A stretch of DNA of 64,000 nucleotides from the NCBI GenBank assembly GCA_028023455.1, contig JAQFVV010006245.1, forward strand, positions 7,397,331 to 7,461,330, given 5' to 3'. Below are positions 9,637-22,721 of this stretch, piece by piece (position 1 is the first letter of the stretch; every line of letters begins with the position of its first letter). Made by a program: the position numbers and the translations under genes. Source of the DNA: Epiperipatus broadwayi (lineage: Eukaryota; Onychophora; Udeonychophora; Euonychophora; Peripatidae). Below the pieces are notes generated by a model. That model did not search any database, was not told the DNA's origin, and was given only the letters and a program-made list of their open reading frames with translations.

Positions 9637-11832
9637 TTGGATTATATTTTGACTAACAGAAAATACATATTTCAAGATTGTAATGTTCTTAATAAATTTA
9701 ACACAGGAAGTGATCATTGATTAGTAAGATGTAAGATACGTGTTAATGCAAAACTAAAGAGACAAAAATTATTAAGAAAAACAATATTTACAGTTGATAT
9801 TCCTAATTTTCAGAAACATTCTAATGAATTTAAATTAGAACTTACAAATCAGTTTCAAGTATTGGTAGATTTTGAACATCATTCAGATTTGAATGAAACT
9901 AATATGAAAATAACTGATACACTTTTAAAAACTGCAACTAAGACAGCTGGTAGAAAAAAGCAGCAATTGACCAATAAAATTTCTACTGAGACTAGAGAAT
10001 TTATGAAAAAAAAAAAGGAATATGAAGATATACAAAAATGATACATTAAAAAGAATTGAATATCTCAAATTTTGTAAAATGGTGCAGAAAAGAGCTGAAA
10101 ATGATGTAAGAAAGTATAACTGTGAACTAGCAAGGAAAGCTGTAGAAGAGAATAAAAGCCTTAAGATTGTAGAACAACATTTTGATATTGGTTGAAAATT
10201 TATATCTGCAATAAGAAAAAAAGATGAAATTACTACTAAAAAGGGAGATGACATCATGAAATGGATAGAAGACTTTTATCAAGAATTATATAGTAATAAA
10301 GAACAAGTACTTCCTATATCTATTACATCTTCTAAATTGCCCAGAATTTTAAATGAAAAAGTGAGACACACAATTAAATGTATGAAGAAAGGAAAGGCCC
10401 CAGGTAATGATGGAATTATAATTGATATATTAAAAGAAGCAGATGAAGAAATAAATTTTTTTTTAGCAAAGTTATATACCAAATGTCTAAATGATAAACA
10501 TGTACCAGTTAATTGGAAGAATGCAGTATTAATATTAATATTTAAAAAAGTGATAAAGAAAATATTAGACATGACAGACCTATCAGCCTTTTATGAGTTT
10601 TATACATAATTTTTACCAAGATAATTACAACTCATCTAGAGAGAACATTGGATGTCCACCAACCAAGAGAACAAGCTGGATTTAAAAGTGCTTTTAGTAC
10701 AGTAGATCACATCCAGGTATAGAGAGAAGTTATAGAAAGGACAAATGAATATTAGTTGCCATTATGCATTGGATTTGTAAATTGTAAAAAGGCATTTGAT
10801 TCTATAAACATTTCTTCAGTGAATAAAGCATTGGATCATCAAGGTACAGATCCAGGATATTGTCATATTTTAAAGAATATTTATATAAATGCAACAGCAA
10901 CAATTAGATTACATAATGATACTGAGAAAGTCAACATTGAGAAGGATGTAAGACAGGTGATTCCATATCTCCAAAACTTTTTACAGCAGTGCTGCAAGAA
11001 GTATTTTGCGGATTAAAATGGAAAGCTAAAGAAGTGAAAGTAAATGAAGATTATTTAAGTCACTTAGATTTTGTAAATGATGTAGTTGTTTTTGTAAATA
11101 ATGCTTTAGAGCTGCAAGAAATGTTGCAGGAGTTATCAGATAAAAGTAGGAAAGTAGGACTAAAGATAAATATTAAAAAGACTAAAATAATGTTTGAGGG
11201 ATTTTCTCAAAATATGAAAATAAAGATTGATTATGATGAGTTAAAAAAAGTTAACAGTAACAAATACCTTGGTCAGATTATTAATACAGATGGAAACATA
11301 ATGAATGGAATTAGTCATAGAATTACACTTGGTTGGAGTGCTCTTCGTAGAAATAACTTGATACTAAAAGGAAATATGCCTATGTGTTTGAAAAAGGTTT
11401 TTAATGGGTTTTACCAGTTTATTACTTATTGATCTGAGATTTAGACACTTAATAGAAAAGCAATACAGAGACTTCAGACCACTCAAAGAAATATGAAGAG
11501 ACACATGTTGGAAGTAACAAGAAGAGATCAAAAATGCAATATATGGGTAAGAGAAGAAACAGGTGTTACTGACCTCATTGAAAAAATTAAAAGACTGACA
11601 TATTTCTAGAAGAGATGATAGTAGATGGATAATTGAAATTTTAAACTGAATTCCAAGAGATTGTAAAAGACCCAGAAAGAGACCACATGTGAGATAGATG
11701 GATGAAATAATAAAGAGTGCAGGGGTGATGTGGAGAAGAGAAGCTAAAGATTGGAGAAGATAGATTGATCTTGGAAAAACCTTCATCCTGCAGTGGATTG
11801 ATAATAGTTGATGATGATGATGATTACCCTTT
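9637..11832 (+). mobile_element. RTE/BovB-type LINE, 5'-truncated copy 1
   Basis: Non-LTR retrotransposon relic. It begins inside the endonuclease domain, at a Y-I-L-T-N segment close to the Ser-Asp-His motif at about 9709-9717. It continues through the linker and the reverse transcriptase, and ends with the thumb/C-terminal domain and a GATGAT-type microsatellite tail (about 11808-11824), the usual 3' end of RTE elements. It is riddled with stops and frame changes. It is flanked by fragments of the 180-bp satellite. Copy 2 at 55.3-56.5 kb carries the complementary 5' half; the two overlap by roughly 500 bp. Confidence 0.9.
9640..11775 (+). pseudogene. RTE endonuclease-reverse transcriptase, inactivated
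   Basis: Remnant of the ORF that nicks target DNA and reverse-transcribes the LINE RNA at the nick. Visible in order: the end of an AP-type endonuclease (SDH followed at once by an in-frame stop, 9709-9720); a K/E-rich linker to about 10190; the RT fingers with K-A-P-G-N-D-G (about 10393-10417) in an open frame 10256-10609; motif A as FVNCKKAFDSI (about 10770-10805) in frame 10756-11016; motif C as FVND (about 11067-11080) in frame 10989-11432; then thumb motifs (KGNMPMCLKK, QRLQTTQRNM) to about 11775. In RTE relatives motif A has D where N stands here and motif C is ADD or YADD. Both positions are therefore Asp-to-Asn and the enzyme would be dead even if the frame were intact. The family call is strong; no function remains. 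Confidence 0.9.
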
Positions 11833-11924
11833 CTCCCTGTTAAATATACTGTTAATGAGCAAAAGTAGATGCTAATATAGTTTATGGTCTACCTTACTAT
11901 TCAGCAATATAATCAAAAAGTGAA

Positions 11925-12330
11925 ATGTCCATATTTATTCTTGAATTTATAGCTACAAAAGTATAACAAATAAACTAAAAACAAACAAACAATACATTTG
12001 GCAATAAAAAATAATTTCATTATCAAAACAATCTTCATTATTTAACAAAAAGTACATGAATTATAGGTAAATGTGTATAATAATGCAAATCCATAAAAAA
12101 TATTTCCACTTATTTTTGAAGTTATGAAGCCTTAAATAAAATAGCTTTAAGAATATATCAAATAAAATCATTAAGAATAATATATTTTCAATAAAAATAG
12201 TTTATTTAACAAAATAATATTGATTTTCTTAACAAAAATATATTCATAACAAATAAAAAGTTCACAGAAATATAAATTTATAAGAGATATCTGTATTTAT
12301 TCTTGAATTTGGAAAGTTCACATTTACACT
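11925..12330 (+). repeat. ~180-bp satellite-like units, tandem (2-3 copies)
   Basis: The landmark TATTTATTCTTGAATTTA or a variant recurs at about 11930, 12110 and 12295, a spacing of about 180-185 bp. Each is followed about 50-80 bp later by an A/T-rich CAATAAAAATAATTT-like segment and a TTATTTAACAAAA segment. The units are diverged and lie directly downstream of the LINE. Confidence 0.65.
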
Positions 12331-12514
12331 CAAATTTATGGCTACGATTGTGTATTAAATATTTTTTCAATTTTTTGTTTTTATCAGTGTATTTTTCACC
12401 CTAACTCAATCCTACAAAAACCATACATCAGCCTAGAAATCAGACCATTCTTTTTCACTCTAGGTCCATTTTTGAAACACCCACTTCACTTTTTTGAGTG
12501 AACAACCCATACAT

Positions 12515-12920
12515 AGGCAAAACTCTCTATACAGTAGTGCCACTCAATGCAAGCCAAAGTAATCAATCGATGCAAGAAGGTTTGTGCATAAAATCCCTAT
12601 CTAGTGCATACTTATCCAATATCCCCAGATTAATTTCTGGCTTGTGGCCTTCATCAGTGAGGCTGAGGCTCCTCACTGATAAAGGCCATAAGCCAGAAAC
12701 TAGTCTGGGAATATTGCCTCACTGATGAAGACCCTAAGCCAGAAACTAATCTGTGGATATTGGAAGAGTAGGCACTAGATAGGGATTTTATGCACATGCC
12801 TTCTGGCATCCATTTATTACTCTGTCTTGCACTGAATGGCACTACTGTATGGAGAGTTTTGCCTGTTTTAATATTAGTTATGAGCAAGCATAAGAAATGG
12901 TGATCATGTGATACATAGCT
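12515..12920. mobile_element. Foldback element, family 1, copy A (largest)
   Basis: Two long inverted arms: 12515-12662 and 12717-12864. Each runs through the landmarks GGCAAAACTCT, CAGTAGTGCCA, ATAAAATCCCTATCTAGTGC, CCAATATCC and TTCTGGCTT. The 54-bp centre holds a second partial copy of the inner segment (12671-12716). The right side extends into a terminal module ending near GTGATACATAG. An 8-bp direct repeat ATACATAG at 12509-12516 and 12911-12918 may be a weak insertion duplication. Open frames on both strands simply read the palindrome and are not genes. Shorter or rearranged copies occur at 18.4, 45.4, 46.9, 51.0 and 51.4 kb. The inner segment carries a hammerhead-like CTGATGA...GAAA arrangement (see findings). 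Confidence 0.85.
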
Positions 12921-12929
12921 CATGTTTTA

Positions 12930-13915
12930 ATTTTTATACACATTTTAAGTTACACTTATATTTAATTTAATTTTTATATTTTTGTTCTATAAATGTGTAT
13001 TAAACATTGTTTATTTTTATTTTATGCACATTTCATATGTGATCTTCCTTTTGCTTTCTTTTATTTAATATATATATATATATAATATTGAAAAAAAAAA
13101 AAACCATTGATATTATTTATATTGTTAAATAAAATTGTTTGCTTAATTATTAACTCTATTATTGATTAGTTTCTTTTCATACAAATTAAAAAATAAATAA
13201 GACATAAATAAAAAATATTCACAATCATCTCTGTTCTCCTGTGGCATAAAGAAATAGGAAGAAGACCTGGGTAATGACTAGACAATTCCACATGAATAAT
13301 GTATGGACCATGAAGATTGTTGTTCATATAACACTTATTCAAGAAAAATAGATAAAAGTTTTGGTCTGATTTATTATAAATTTAATCAGGTTCTTATTAT
13401 AGATGGTTCTTATTATAGATGTTTATATTGAAAAATATATTTATATTCATAAATATGGAAGATGGACAATTGTTTAATCTGCTCTTTTTAAGATATTATA
13501 AGAAACTAATAGCACTCAATATGTAATTATAACTGATTAACTATTAATTGATTATTTAACACATGATTAAATTTTTGCGTGTAATTCAACTCTAAATATT
13601 CATTTTTTCAAGTAAAAAAACAACATTCTTCTAACAGTTTAATAAAATAATTTATCATTTGTTCATCTTATTCTCCGCCTCACCCATTTGTTCTCGCAAA
13701 AACAAATCTGAACTAATACAATGTATAGATGTAACATTTAAATAAACTTGCACAATATATTAATGACTCAACAGCTTTAAACATCATTGCTTCCAATACT
13801 TTTTTTTCTCTCATTATATATATATGACTATTAATATAGCATGCAGTCTACCAGATTTATTGATTAAATAGTACTAATTATTGAGTAAAAAATAAAAACT
13901 TCTCTGATGGATACA
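12930..13915. other. AT-rich non-coding DNA
   Basis: (TA)n near 13068-13084, poly-A near 13090-13103, and a 16-bp tandem duplication GGTTCTTATTATAGAT at about 13389-13420. No gene. Confidence 0.5.
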
Positions 13916-13919
13916 AATT

Positions 13920-14150
13920 AAAGGGACTGTATTTATTTTTGAATTACTGGTTGCAAAAGTAGATTAAAGTAATATATTTTCCAATATAAATAATTTATTT
14001 ATCAAAATAATATCACTTATTTAACAACAATAAAAAATATCAATGACAAATAAAGTGTACGCAAACATGAGAATCCATAAAAAATACCTATATGTATTTT
14101 TGAATTTATACTATCTGAATTTATTCTTGAAGGCAAGAGTATATAAAGTA
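13920..14150 (+). repeat. ~165-180-bp satellite-like unit plus partial
   Basis: Starts CTGTATTTATTTTTGAATTA at about 13927, followed by AATATATTTTCCAATATAAAT and TTATTTAACAACAATAA. A second start (TGTATTTTTGAATTTATAC) comes about 166 bp later. It is the same family as the 7.5- and 12-kb copies. The ORF 14043-14243 lies over it and is not supported. Confidence 0.6.
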
Positions 14151-14244
14151 GTAGTTACTTTTATTTCATACTCATTTTTTATATGGACTATTTTTTGTTA
14201 TAGCAAAATATATCAATTTCTTATTTTATTTAAAATACCTTAAT

Positions 14245-15540
14245 AACAGAGTTAAAGTATAAATGCAAAGATTGTAAATTCTAAAATAAATGCAGATATT
14301 TTTTGGTAATCATTTAGTAGAGACTGTGACACATTTTTAGATACTGGAAGAGTCACCGAAAAATCTCCTAACGTTACTGAAAGTACTAAGTGATACATTT
14401 GATAACTACTTTTGAAAGGAGTCATTGCTTTTCAGGTTTTGATTAAACAACAGTCAGAAAAAAAAAATCGATAGTTTCTTTTCAATATATAATGCACAGT
14501 TTTGGATTAAAATATTGTTTTTCAGATTTCCCCCTGCTAACATCTTAAAGAGTACTCACTATTATTTTTCATTAAAATTATCTAAATGTCATTTTAAATC
14601 ATTTGTAGTTTTATTTTGAGAACACACACACAAAGTGATTATTTTGACTTAATTTGTTTGCAAAAAATGCTATGACATATGAAAAGAAAAACCTACATCT
14701 AAATTTCTTTATCCTATACCCATTTAAAGTTTCTAAAAAATGTTAACAGTTTTTTGCCACCTCACCAATGTAGTATAAATCCTCATTGAAAATTATTATT
14801 TTTACTTCATTTCATCATGAAATCAACTGCTAGATTTGGTTAGTTTGAACAAGTTTTTTTTTTTTTTGAAAGTTTAGCACAAGTTTCAGATCAAGCGTCC
14901 GCTAGATTATTCATGTGCTTTCATAGGTAACAAGTATCGAAATTGATAAGTAGAGAGTTTTTTTGTGAGATTGCAGAGGGTGGAATGGGGGGGGGGTGTA
15001 AAAATAAAACCAAAGGAAATGATTGACTTCTTTTTTGACTAAAGTGAAGTGAAGATAATAATCCTGTGTGTGTTTCATGCTATATTGGAGATGTAGCAAT
15101 AAACTATTGACAATTATAAAATGACAAATGGGGGTTTCTTGCCTAAAGAAAAATAGTTAATGGAGTTCAAGTGTAGTTTTTTTCCAATCAAATAATGTAA
15201 AAACAATCACTTTGGGAATGCATTCTCAAAATAATATTATAGGTAACTTAAAAAGCTTTAGACAATTTTAATAAGCAAATAAATAATAGTGATTACTTTC
15301 TAAGGTGCTAGTGAATGAAAAAAAAATAAACCTTATTTTTTCTGATTATTGTTTCACTAAAATCTGCAAAATATCTTCCAAAAATAATCATCAGATTTAT
15401 TGCTTAGTAACTTCAGTAGTGTTTGGAGACTATATGATGCCCCCTTCCCCCCACAACATCTAAAAACATTCCAGAGCATTATGGTATTGCACTTCTGCAC
15501 ATATTTACCATTAATATATATTTTTGCTAAATAATTAATA
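14245..15540. other. AT-rich DNA, no gene recognised
   Basis: Somewhat more complex than its surroundings, with short G-rich (14988-14998) and C-rich (15440-15455) runs, but I see no coding frame, splice pattern or transposon ends. Confidence 0.4.
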
Positions 15541-15543
15541 TTG

Positions 15544-15653
15544 TTTGTAATATGTCAACGATGTCTTGTTGAATATTGAGGAAATTCTCGAACTAAGACA
15601 CTAGATAGAGAGTTTTCTCAATACTCAACTTGACATCGTTAAGATATTACAAA
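15544..15653. mobile_element. Small hairpin MITE
   Basis: A 110-bp element made of two ~46-bp inverted arms (15544-15589 and 15608-15653) around an 18-bp loop. The outer ends are TTTGTAATAT and its complement. The arms have diverged at several positions. No clear duplication flanks it and there is no coding content. Confidence 0.75.
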
Positions 15654-15837
15654 AAAAACAAAAACAAAACAATACAGCGCTTGTGGAGGATGAAACATTC
15701 TTACTTTTTATATTACATACTATCTCTGCGGGTAAATAAAAGTAAATGTAGGATATATATATATTTTTTTTCATTGTATCTAATATACTCTTGCAACTGT
15801 AAAGTCAATAATAAATGGATACATTTTATTTTTTATT

Positions 15838-15845
15838 GATTAGAA
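15838..15845. repeat. 8-bp target-site duplication of the hAT element (left)
   Basis: gattagaa here and gattataa at 18059-18066 match at 7 of 8 positions. An 8-bp duplication is the hallmark length for hAT transposons. Confidence 0.7.
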
Positions 15846-18058
<2,213 letters not shown>

Positions 18059-18066
18059 GATTATAA
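18059..18066. repeat. 8-bp target-site duplication of the hAT element (right)
   Basis: gattataa, 7 of 8 identical to 15838-15845. Confidence 0.7.
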
Positions 18067-18436
18067 GTATTATGTAGTTCCCTCAGGTGGATAGATTGCA
18101 AGTTAAGAATTTATAAGAACTAATATTTTTGTTATAAAATGCAATAATTTTTAGATTATCTTATGGGTAAATTTTTTTATTATAAAATAAGTATTTAGTA
18201 TATACATTTTTAAGAAGTGAAAATTAATGTAATAATAAATTAATATAATGGTAATTAGTAGGAATAAATAATAAAATATTGCTATAGTGTATATTTTTAA
18301 AAAATGATTTAAAATTTGTTTTACTTGTCTTATACAATTCTCTTTTATTAATAATTCACATTTAGCAAAGATTAATTAAACAATAAAGTTTAAAATAATT
18401 TTAATGAATATACTTATCAATTATAATTATTAAAAT

Positions 18437-18575
18437 AGGCAAAACTCTCCACACAGCATTGCCATCCACTGCAAGCCGAGCAATCAATGGATGCCAGAAG
18501 GCCCATGCTGTGTGGAGAGTTTTGCTGGTTTAATAACAGTTATAAGCAAGCATAAGAAATGGTGATCATGCTATG
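18437..18575 (+). mobile_element. Foldback element, family 1, copy B (deleted centre)
   Basis: Starts AGGCAAAACTCTCCACACAG and includes CAATCAATGGATGCCAGAAG. It then jumps directly to the complementary arm TGCTGTGTGGAGAGTTTTGC (18506-18525), followed by the terminal module GCAAGCATAAGAAATGGTGA. The short inverted arms 18438-18458 and 18506-18525 match closely. The CTGATGA-containing centre is missing. Confidence 0.85.
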
Positions 18576-19480
18576 TTTATTAGCTTAAAACAAGTATAAT
18601 TATGTATTATTATTAAAGTAAATGTATTATATTCAAAGTATAAGTCTTTATACAAAAAATAAACAAATATTGTGAAATTTTATTGTAATAAATATCATTA
18701 TATAGATCATGTCTTTTTAAATACATATTTTTTTCTATTATTACTATATATATATGTACAATTATTTTTTTTAGTAAACACATTCTTCTAATCGTGCTTC
18801 TTTTTGTTTTATTTTCTAATCACCATAACAGTATTCAGTACTGATTTTCTTTCACTATAATTAATATATAATCGGAGTAATTAACTTTTGATGTAGCTTT
18901 TATTATTAATGTTTGTGTTCATAAATATTTCTGTAATATTGTAAATAATTGTAAAACCGTTAGAACTATAAAACATTTTACTCATTCTCTTTTTTAGACA
19001 TAAATCAGGATTTGATATGCTTATCTCTGAACCACAAATTTAGGGATATTAGTATTACAAATTTGGATATATGAGTCAAGACTACTTTTATTGTTGCAAT
19101 ACGTTTCAAGTTAATTTATTTTTTTAAAAAACTATTTTTACCTATGTAAATATAATTTTTCAAAAAGAGTTAAAACTATTATAATTTTTTTCATTAATAA
19201 AATGTTTAATAGTTTGTGCTAATAGATTGTAAACTTTACTCATAGAGCACAATTTACAAATTAATGTAGTCAAAAGCAGAAACAAAAAAGGAGATAATCA
19301 ATAAATTTCATATTTTTCATAAAAAGAAATCAAAAACATAAAAATATATAAATATAATTTTACATATTACTTCAAACAATTTACCCCCCAAATATTTACG
19401 CACATTCTAACGTTTCAACTATCCTGCAGTCTTCAAAAAATATATTGAATAAAGAAAATAAATATGTACCAAATGGAAAT
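18576..19480. other. AT-rich non-coding DNA
   Basis: No gene or element ends recognised. It leads into the Penelope-like relic. Confidence 0.45.
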
Positions 19481-19499
19481 TGCAATAAGAAAGATGTAA

Positions 19500-20640
19500 T
19501 AAAATAGAAGCAACAGTGGAAAAATTAGTATAAGATTATAAAAAAGAAAAACGTGAAGTTTGTTATTATGATGACAAAAATATTACAAAACTGATAATGA
19601 GGAAAAAACTCTGATTTGAAGAATTTAAGAAAAAAATGAATAATTTTATCTATAAAATAAAAAAATCATAATATTTGTGAAAGTAGAAGAAAGGAAAACA
19701 TAAAAGGAAATAAAGAATTAATAGCAAAGAAGGAAGTCAAAAAGATGAAAGTTAAATATATATAAAAAGATAGTTTTTTTAAAGTCAGATATAGAATTTA
19801 AGAAAAATGACAGTGAGTTAAAAAATAAAAAGATACATAAATTCATTAAACAGATTTATAAAGAAGGTTTAATAGACAAATCAACATTTGCAAAAATAGC
19901 AAATAAAGACTATAGAACAATTAGAATAAATGGAACCCCAAAAATTAACAAAGAAAAGATACCACACAAGATAAAATATTAATTGTAAAGATCTTATTTA
20001 GAAAAAGTTTCAAAATGGTTGTCAAATAAAATTTTTAAAAATTATGTTAAAAGTATGAAAATTCAAAAATTAAAAATAATAAATGCATAATAAAAGAAAT
20101 GAATGACATATTTTAAAAAATATGAATACAGAAACTTAACATTTATAAAAATGGACATTATGTTAATCTATACAAATTTAAATGTAAAAAAGCAATAAAT
20201 TTAGCTTTAGAAAAATATACTATGGATATAAATAAATAAAGCATTTAGAAAAATTATGTTGTAAGGATATAACTTTTGGATATAATAAGGAATTTTATAA
20301 ATGAAAAGAGAAATTATTAATGGGAGGAGTTTTAAGTGCATTGCAGTTCTAAGCAATATTTATATGAATGAATTTGAGAAAAATATAATAGAAAATAAAA
20401 GTGTGGCCTTATTTTTAATAGATATGTAAATGATTATTTGTTGATTTTTTGTAAAAGCCAAAGACAAATAAATTGGTTTCTTAATGATATTAGTAAAGCA
20501 GAACAAAATATAAAATTTACAGTTGAAAAAAAAAAAAGAAAATAATGGAATTGCATGTCTGAATTGAAAAAAAATTGATAAATAAGAAAATTAATATTGG
20601 TAATAACATAACAGTTGCATGTATTGAAGAATATATTGGG
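19500..20640 (+). pseudogene. Penelope-like element (PLE) reverse transcriptase, decayed
   Basis: Broken reading frames resembling PLE reverse transcriptases. From about 19848, KFIKQIYKEGLIDKSTF leads to a GTPKINKE segment (about 19932-19956), matching the GLPKIHK block of PLEs. Next is MDIMLIYTNLNVKKAI (about 20151-20198), corresponding to the motif A block D-x-x-S-L-Y-T-N-I. Then comes RYVNDYLLIF (20421-20450), corresponding to R-Y-V-D-D, and in the same frame FLNDI...KFTVE (about 20478-20527), the FLNxxHPxIxFTxE block that is characteristic of PLEs. The first motif C Asp is Asn here. No GIY-YIG endonuclease could be read downstream; the element is either endonuclease-deficient, truncated or too decayed there. 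Element ends are not found. The family call rests on block order and spacing. Confidence 0.75.
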
Positions 20641-21165
20641 CTATAATGTAATGTGCAAAAAACTATAATAAACAAAAAGATTTAATAATTGAAGAGTTAA
20701 AAAAAGTGTAATTTCCCTGCACACACAAAAATGTATTAAAAAATAAAGTATAAGATAAATAAAATAAAGTGAAGATAGATATATAGAAATAAAAACAAAT
20801 ATTATTATAGTGAATTTAATAAAATTATAAATAAGCTTAATAAGAAATGCTAAAGAATAATTAATATTAACAAACAGAGAGAAAACATTAAACTTATGAG
20901 ATAACAAATACATAGAATATAATAAAGATAATAAAGAAATAATTAATACAAACAATGTTTAGATAGGATTGACAATAAGTATGTGGTTTAAACTAGAACT
21001 AAAAATTCTATAAAAATAAAGTTAAAACAAATGTTAGATAATAAATTATCAATATATATATATATATAAAGGAAACAATACAAATTTACAGAGTGATATT
21101 ACATGCAGATAATATTAAAGAAAGAAAAATAAAAGAAACAGTACTAATAAAAAAGATAAACAAAA
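20641..21165. other. AT-rich DNA, possible PLE 3' remainder
   Basis: A-rich continuation after the RT with a few basic peptide fragments and a (TA)n at about 21053-21068. The minus-strand ORF 20641-20955 is the A-rich strand read backwards and is rejected as a gene. Confidence 0.35.
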
Positions 21166-21254
21166 ATTGAATAAAGATTCTGGGATTAGGTCAATATTAC
21201 CATGAAAGTATTTATTAATATATATATATGAAAAACAAAAACAAGTTAATAAAT

Positions 21255-21340
21255 AAATAATTTTCTCTTTATATATATATCTTTTGAACATATATATATA
21301 TATAAAGGAAAATATATAAAGAGAAAATTATTTATATAAA
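21255..21340. repeat. Inverted repeat around (TA)n
   Basis: AATAATTTTCTCTTTATATA (about 21263) and its complement TATATAAAGAGAAAATTATT (about 21313) flank a TA-rich loop. This could extrude as a cruciform or be a small foldback element. Confidence 0.65.
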
Positions 21341-21814
21341 TATGGGATTGTAATTTTTTTTACATAGCAATGTAAATACAAATGTATTTATATATGATAT
21401 GTATTTATAAGATAAAAAACAGCATAACATTTCAATATAATATAATATGTAATATGAATTTATAAAGAAGAATTATATAATAATAGTAAAAAAAGGTTAT
21501 AAACAATGTGGATTAGTAAGTTAATAAATAAAAATATATATAAATAAAAAAGAGTAGTAGTGATTATAGATCTAGTTAGTTTAAATAAAGCTAGAATATA
21601 AGATAACTATTTTTTTAAAAATAAAAAAAACATTTTTTTTTGGAAATATTAAAAAATTGAAATAGGAGTGGATAAATTTAAAAAGTTTATAAAATATTTA
21701 TGAGTTTTAGCTGTAAAATAAAAAAGATAAATATAAAATATTATTAATAATACAAGAATTATTAAGAAAATAATATTCTACATATGATTTAAAAATTCAA
21801 AATAATATTTTTAG
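21341..21814. other. AT-rich non-coding DNA
   Basis: Low-complexity A/T sequence, no gene. Confidence 0.45.
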
Positions 21815-22721
21815 TACATCTGGGTCTCGTTTTATGTGGATTATTTTAATGCGATTTTGAAGTTATGCAATTTATGTTTCACTATATTTATTAGATATCA
21901 AAAAAATTAAATTGTTAATAACTTATTTTGACTTGAAATACTTTTTTTTTTTTCAAAAATATAACGTTGTATTAGCAGCTAATGTGAATATGGCCTGAAG
22001 CTTTATTTAGAATATTAGCTTCTATGTAAATAACCTACTTATACTAATGAGTAAATAATAATAATAATAATAATATATTTATATTTATCTATAAAAATAT
22101 CACAATAAATATTTAAAAATTTTAAACTTTTAAAATGTATTTTGTTAATTATAGCAGAAATAAATATTTTTTTAGATTTTTAAAATAAATAATAATGAAG
22201 ATTTAATTGATTTTATAAACTGAAAATAATCTTTCTAATGATAATCTATAATCTTTTTGTTTTGATTACGATCTCATTTTTTTAATATAGAAACAAAAAA
22301 CCATTAACACAGCTCAAGATTGAAAGTGGCGCTAGTTGTATGTCACATGATGAATCTGATTTCTTAACAGTTCACAAATGAACGCATATTGTTAAATAGC
22401 CAAATAACCACTAATGATTGAAATACGTATGAAAAAATGTAAAATTAAATACTGTAGTTAATAAAAAAAGTAAAATAAGTTTGTCTTGTATTATTTTTTT
22501 TCAAATATTTGAAATTGTTTATTAGTCATACTTTATTTTCTTATTTTTTTAATGCTAATTTTAAAGAAATTTTTCTTTCTTGCTTTGCTTTTATGCGGTT
22601 TCTGAAAATTACAACCCCTATCCCCCATTTTTCAAGGTAAGTTAAGTCTATTTTTGTGTGATTTCTTTTGTGTGCATTTTCTGAAGAACCTATCTACCGC
22701 ATAAAGTGAGACCCAGGTGTA
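21815..22721. mobile_element. pogo/Tigger-like (Tc1/mariner) non-autonomous DNA element
   Basis: The left end is CATCTGGGTCTCGTTTTATG (21817 on). The right end, reverse-complemented, is CACCTGGGTCTCACTTTATG (22719 back). They form TIRs of about 24 bp, flanked by TA at 21815-21816 and 22720-22721. A C-A start, a CTC-xx-TTTATG-CGG pattern and TA duplication are typical of pogo/Tigger elements. An internal subterminal repeat TTTATGCGG recurs near 22589. The roughly 900-bp interior has no transposase and holds an (AAT)n at about 22050-22072, so it is a deletion derivative. Confidence 0.8.

Noticed and set aside
9925-11786. Minus-strand ORFs of 97-140 codons over the LINE
   Set aside because: Shadows of the RT reading frames on the + strand, rich in F/L/S/I with no motif.
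12498-12923. ORFs of 75 and 89 codons on opposite strands with similar protein sequences
   Set aside because: Their similarity is because the two arms of foldback family 1 are inverted copies. Single-arm copies at 51 kb do not preserve the frame, so there is no sign of selection on protein.
20641-20955. 104-codon minus-strand hydrophobic ORF, candidate membrane protein
   Set aside because: It is the complement of an A-rich stretch; low-complexity L/I/F/Y composition without a defined helix pattern or homologue.
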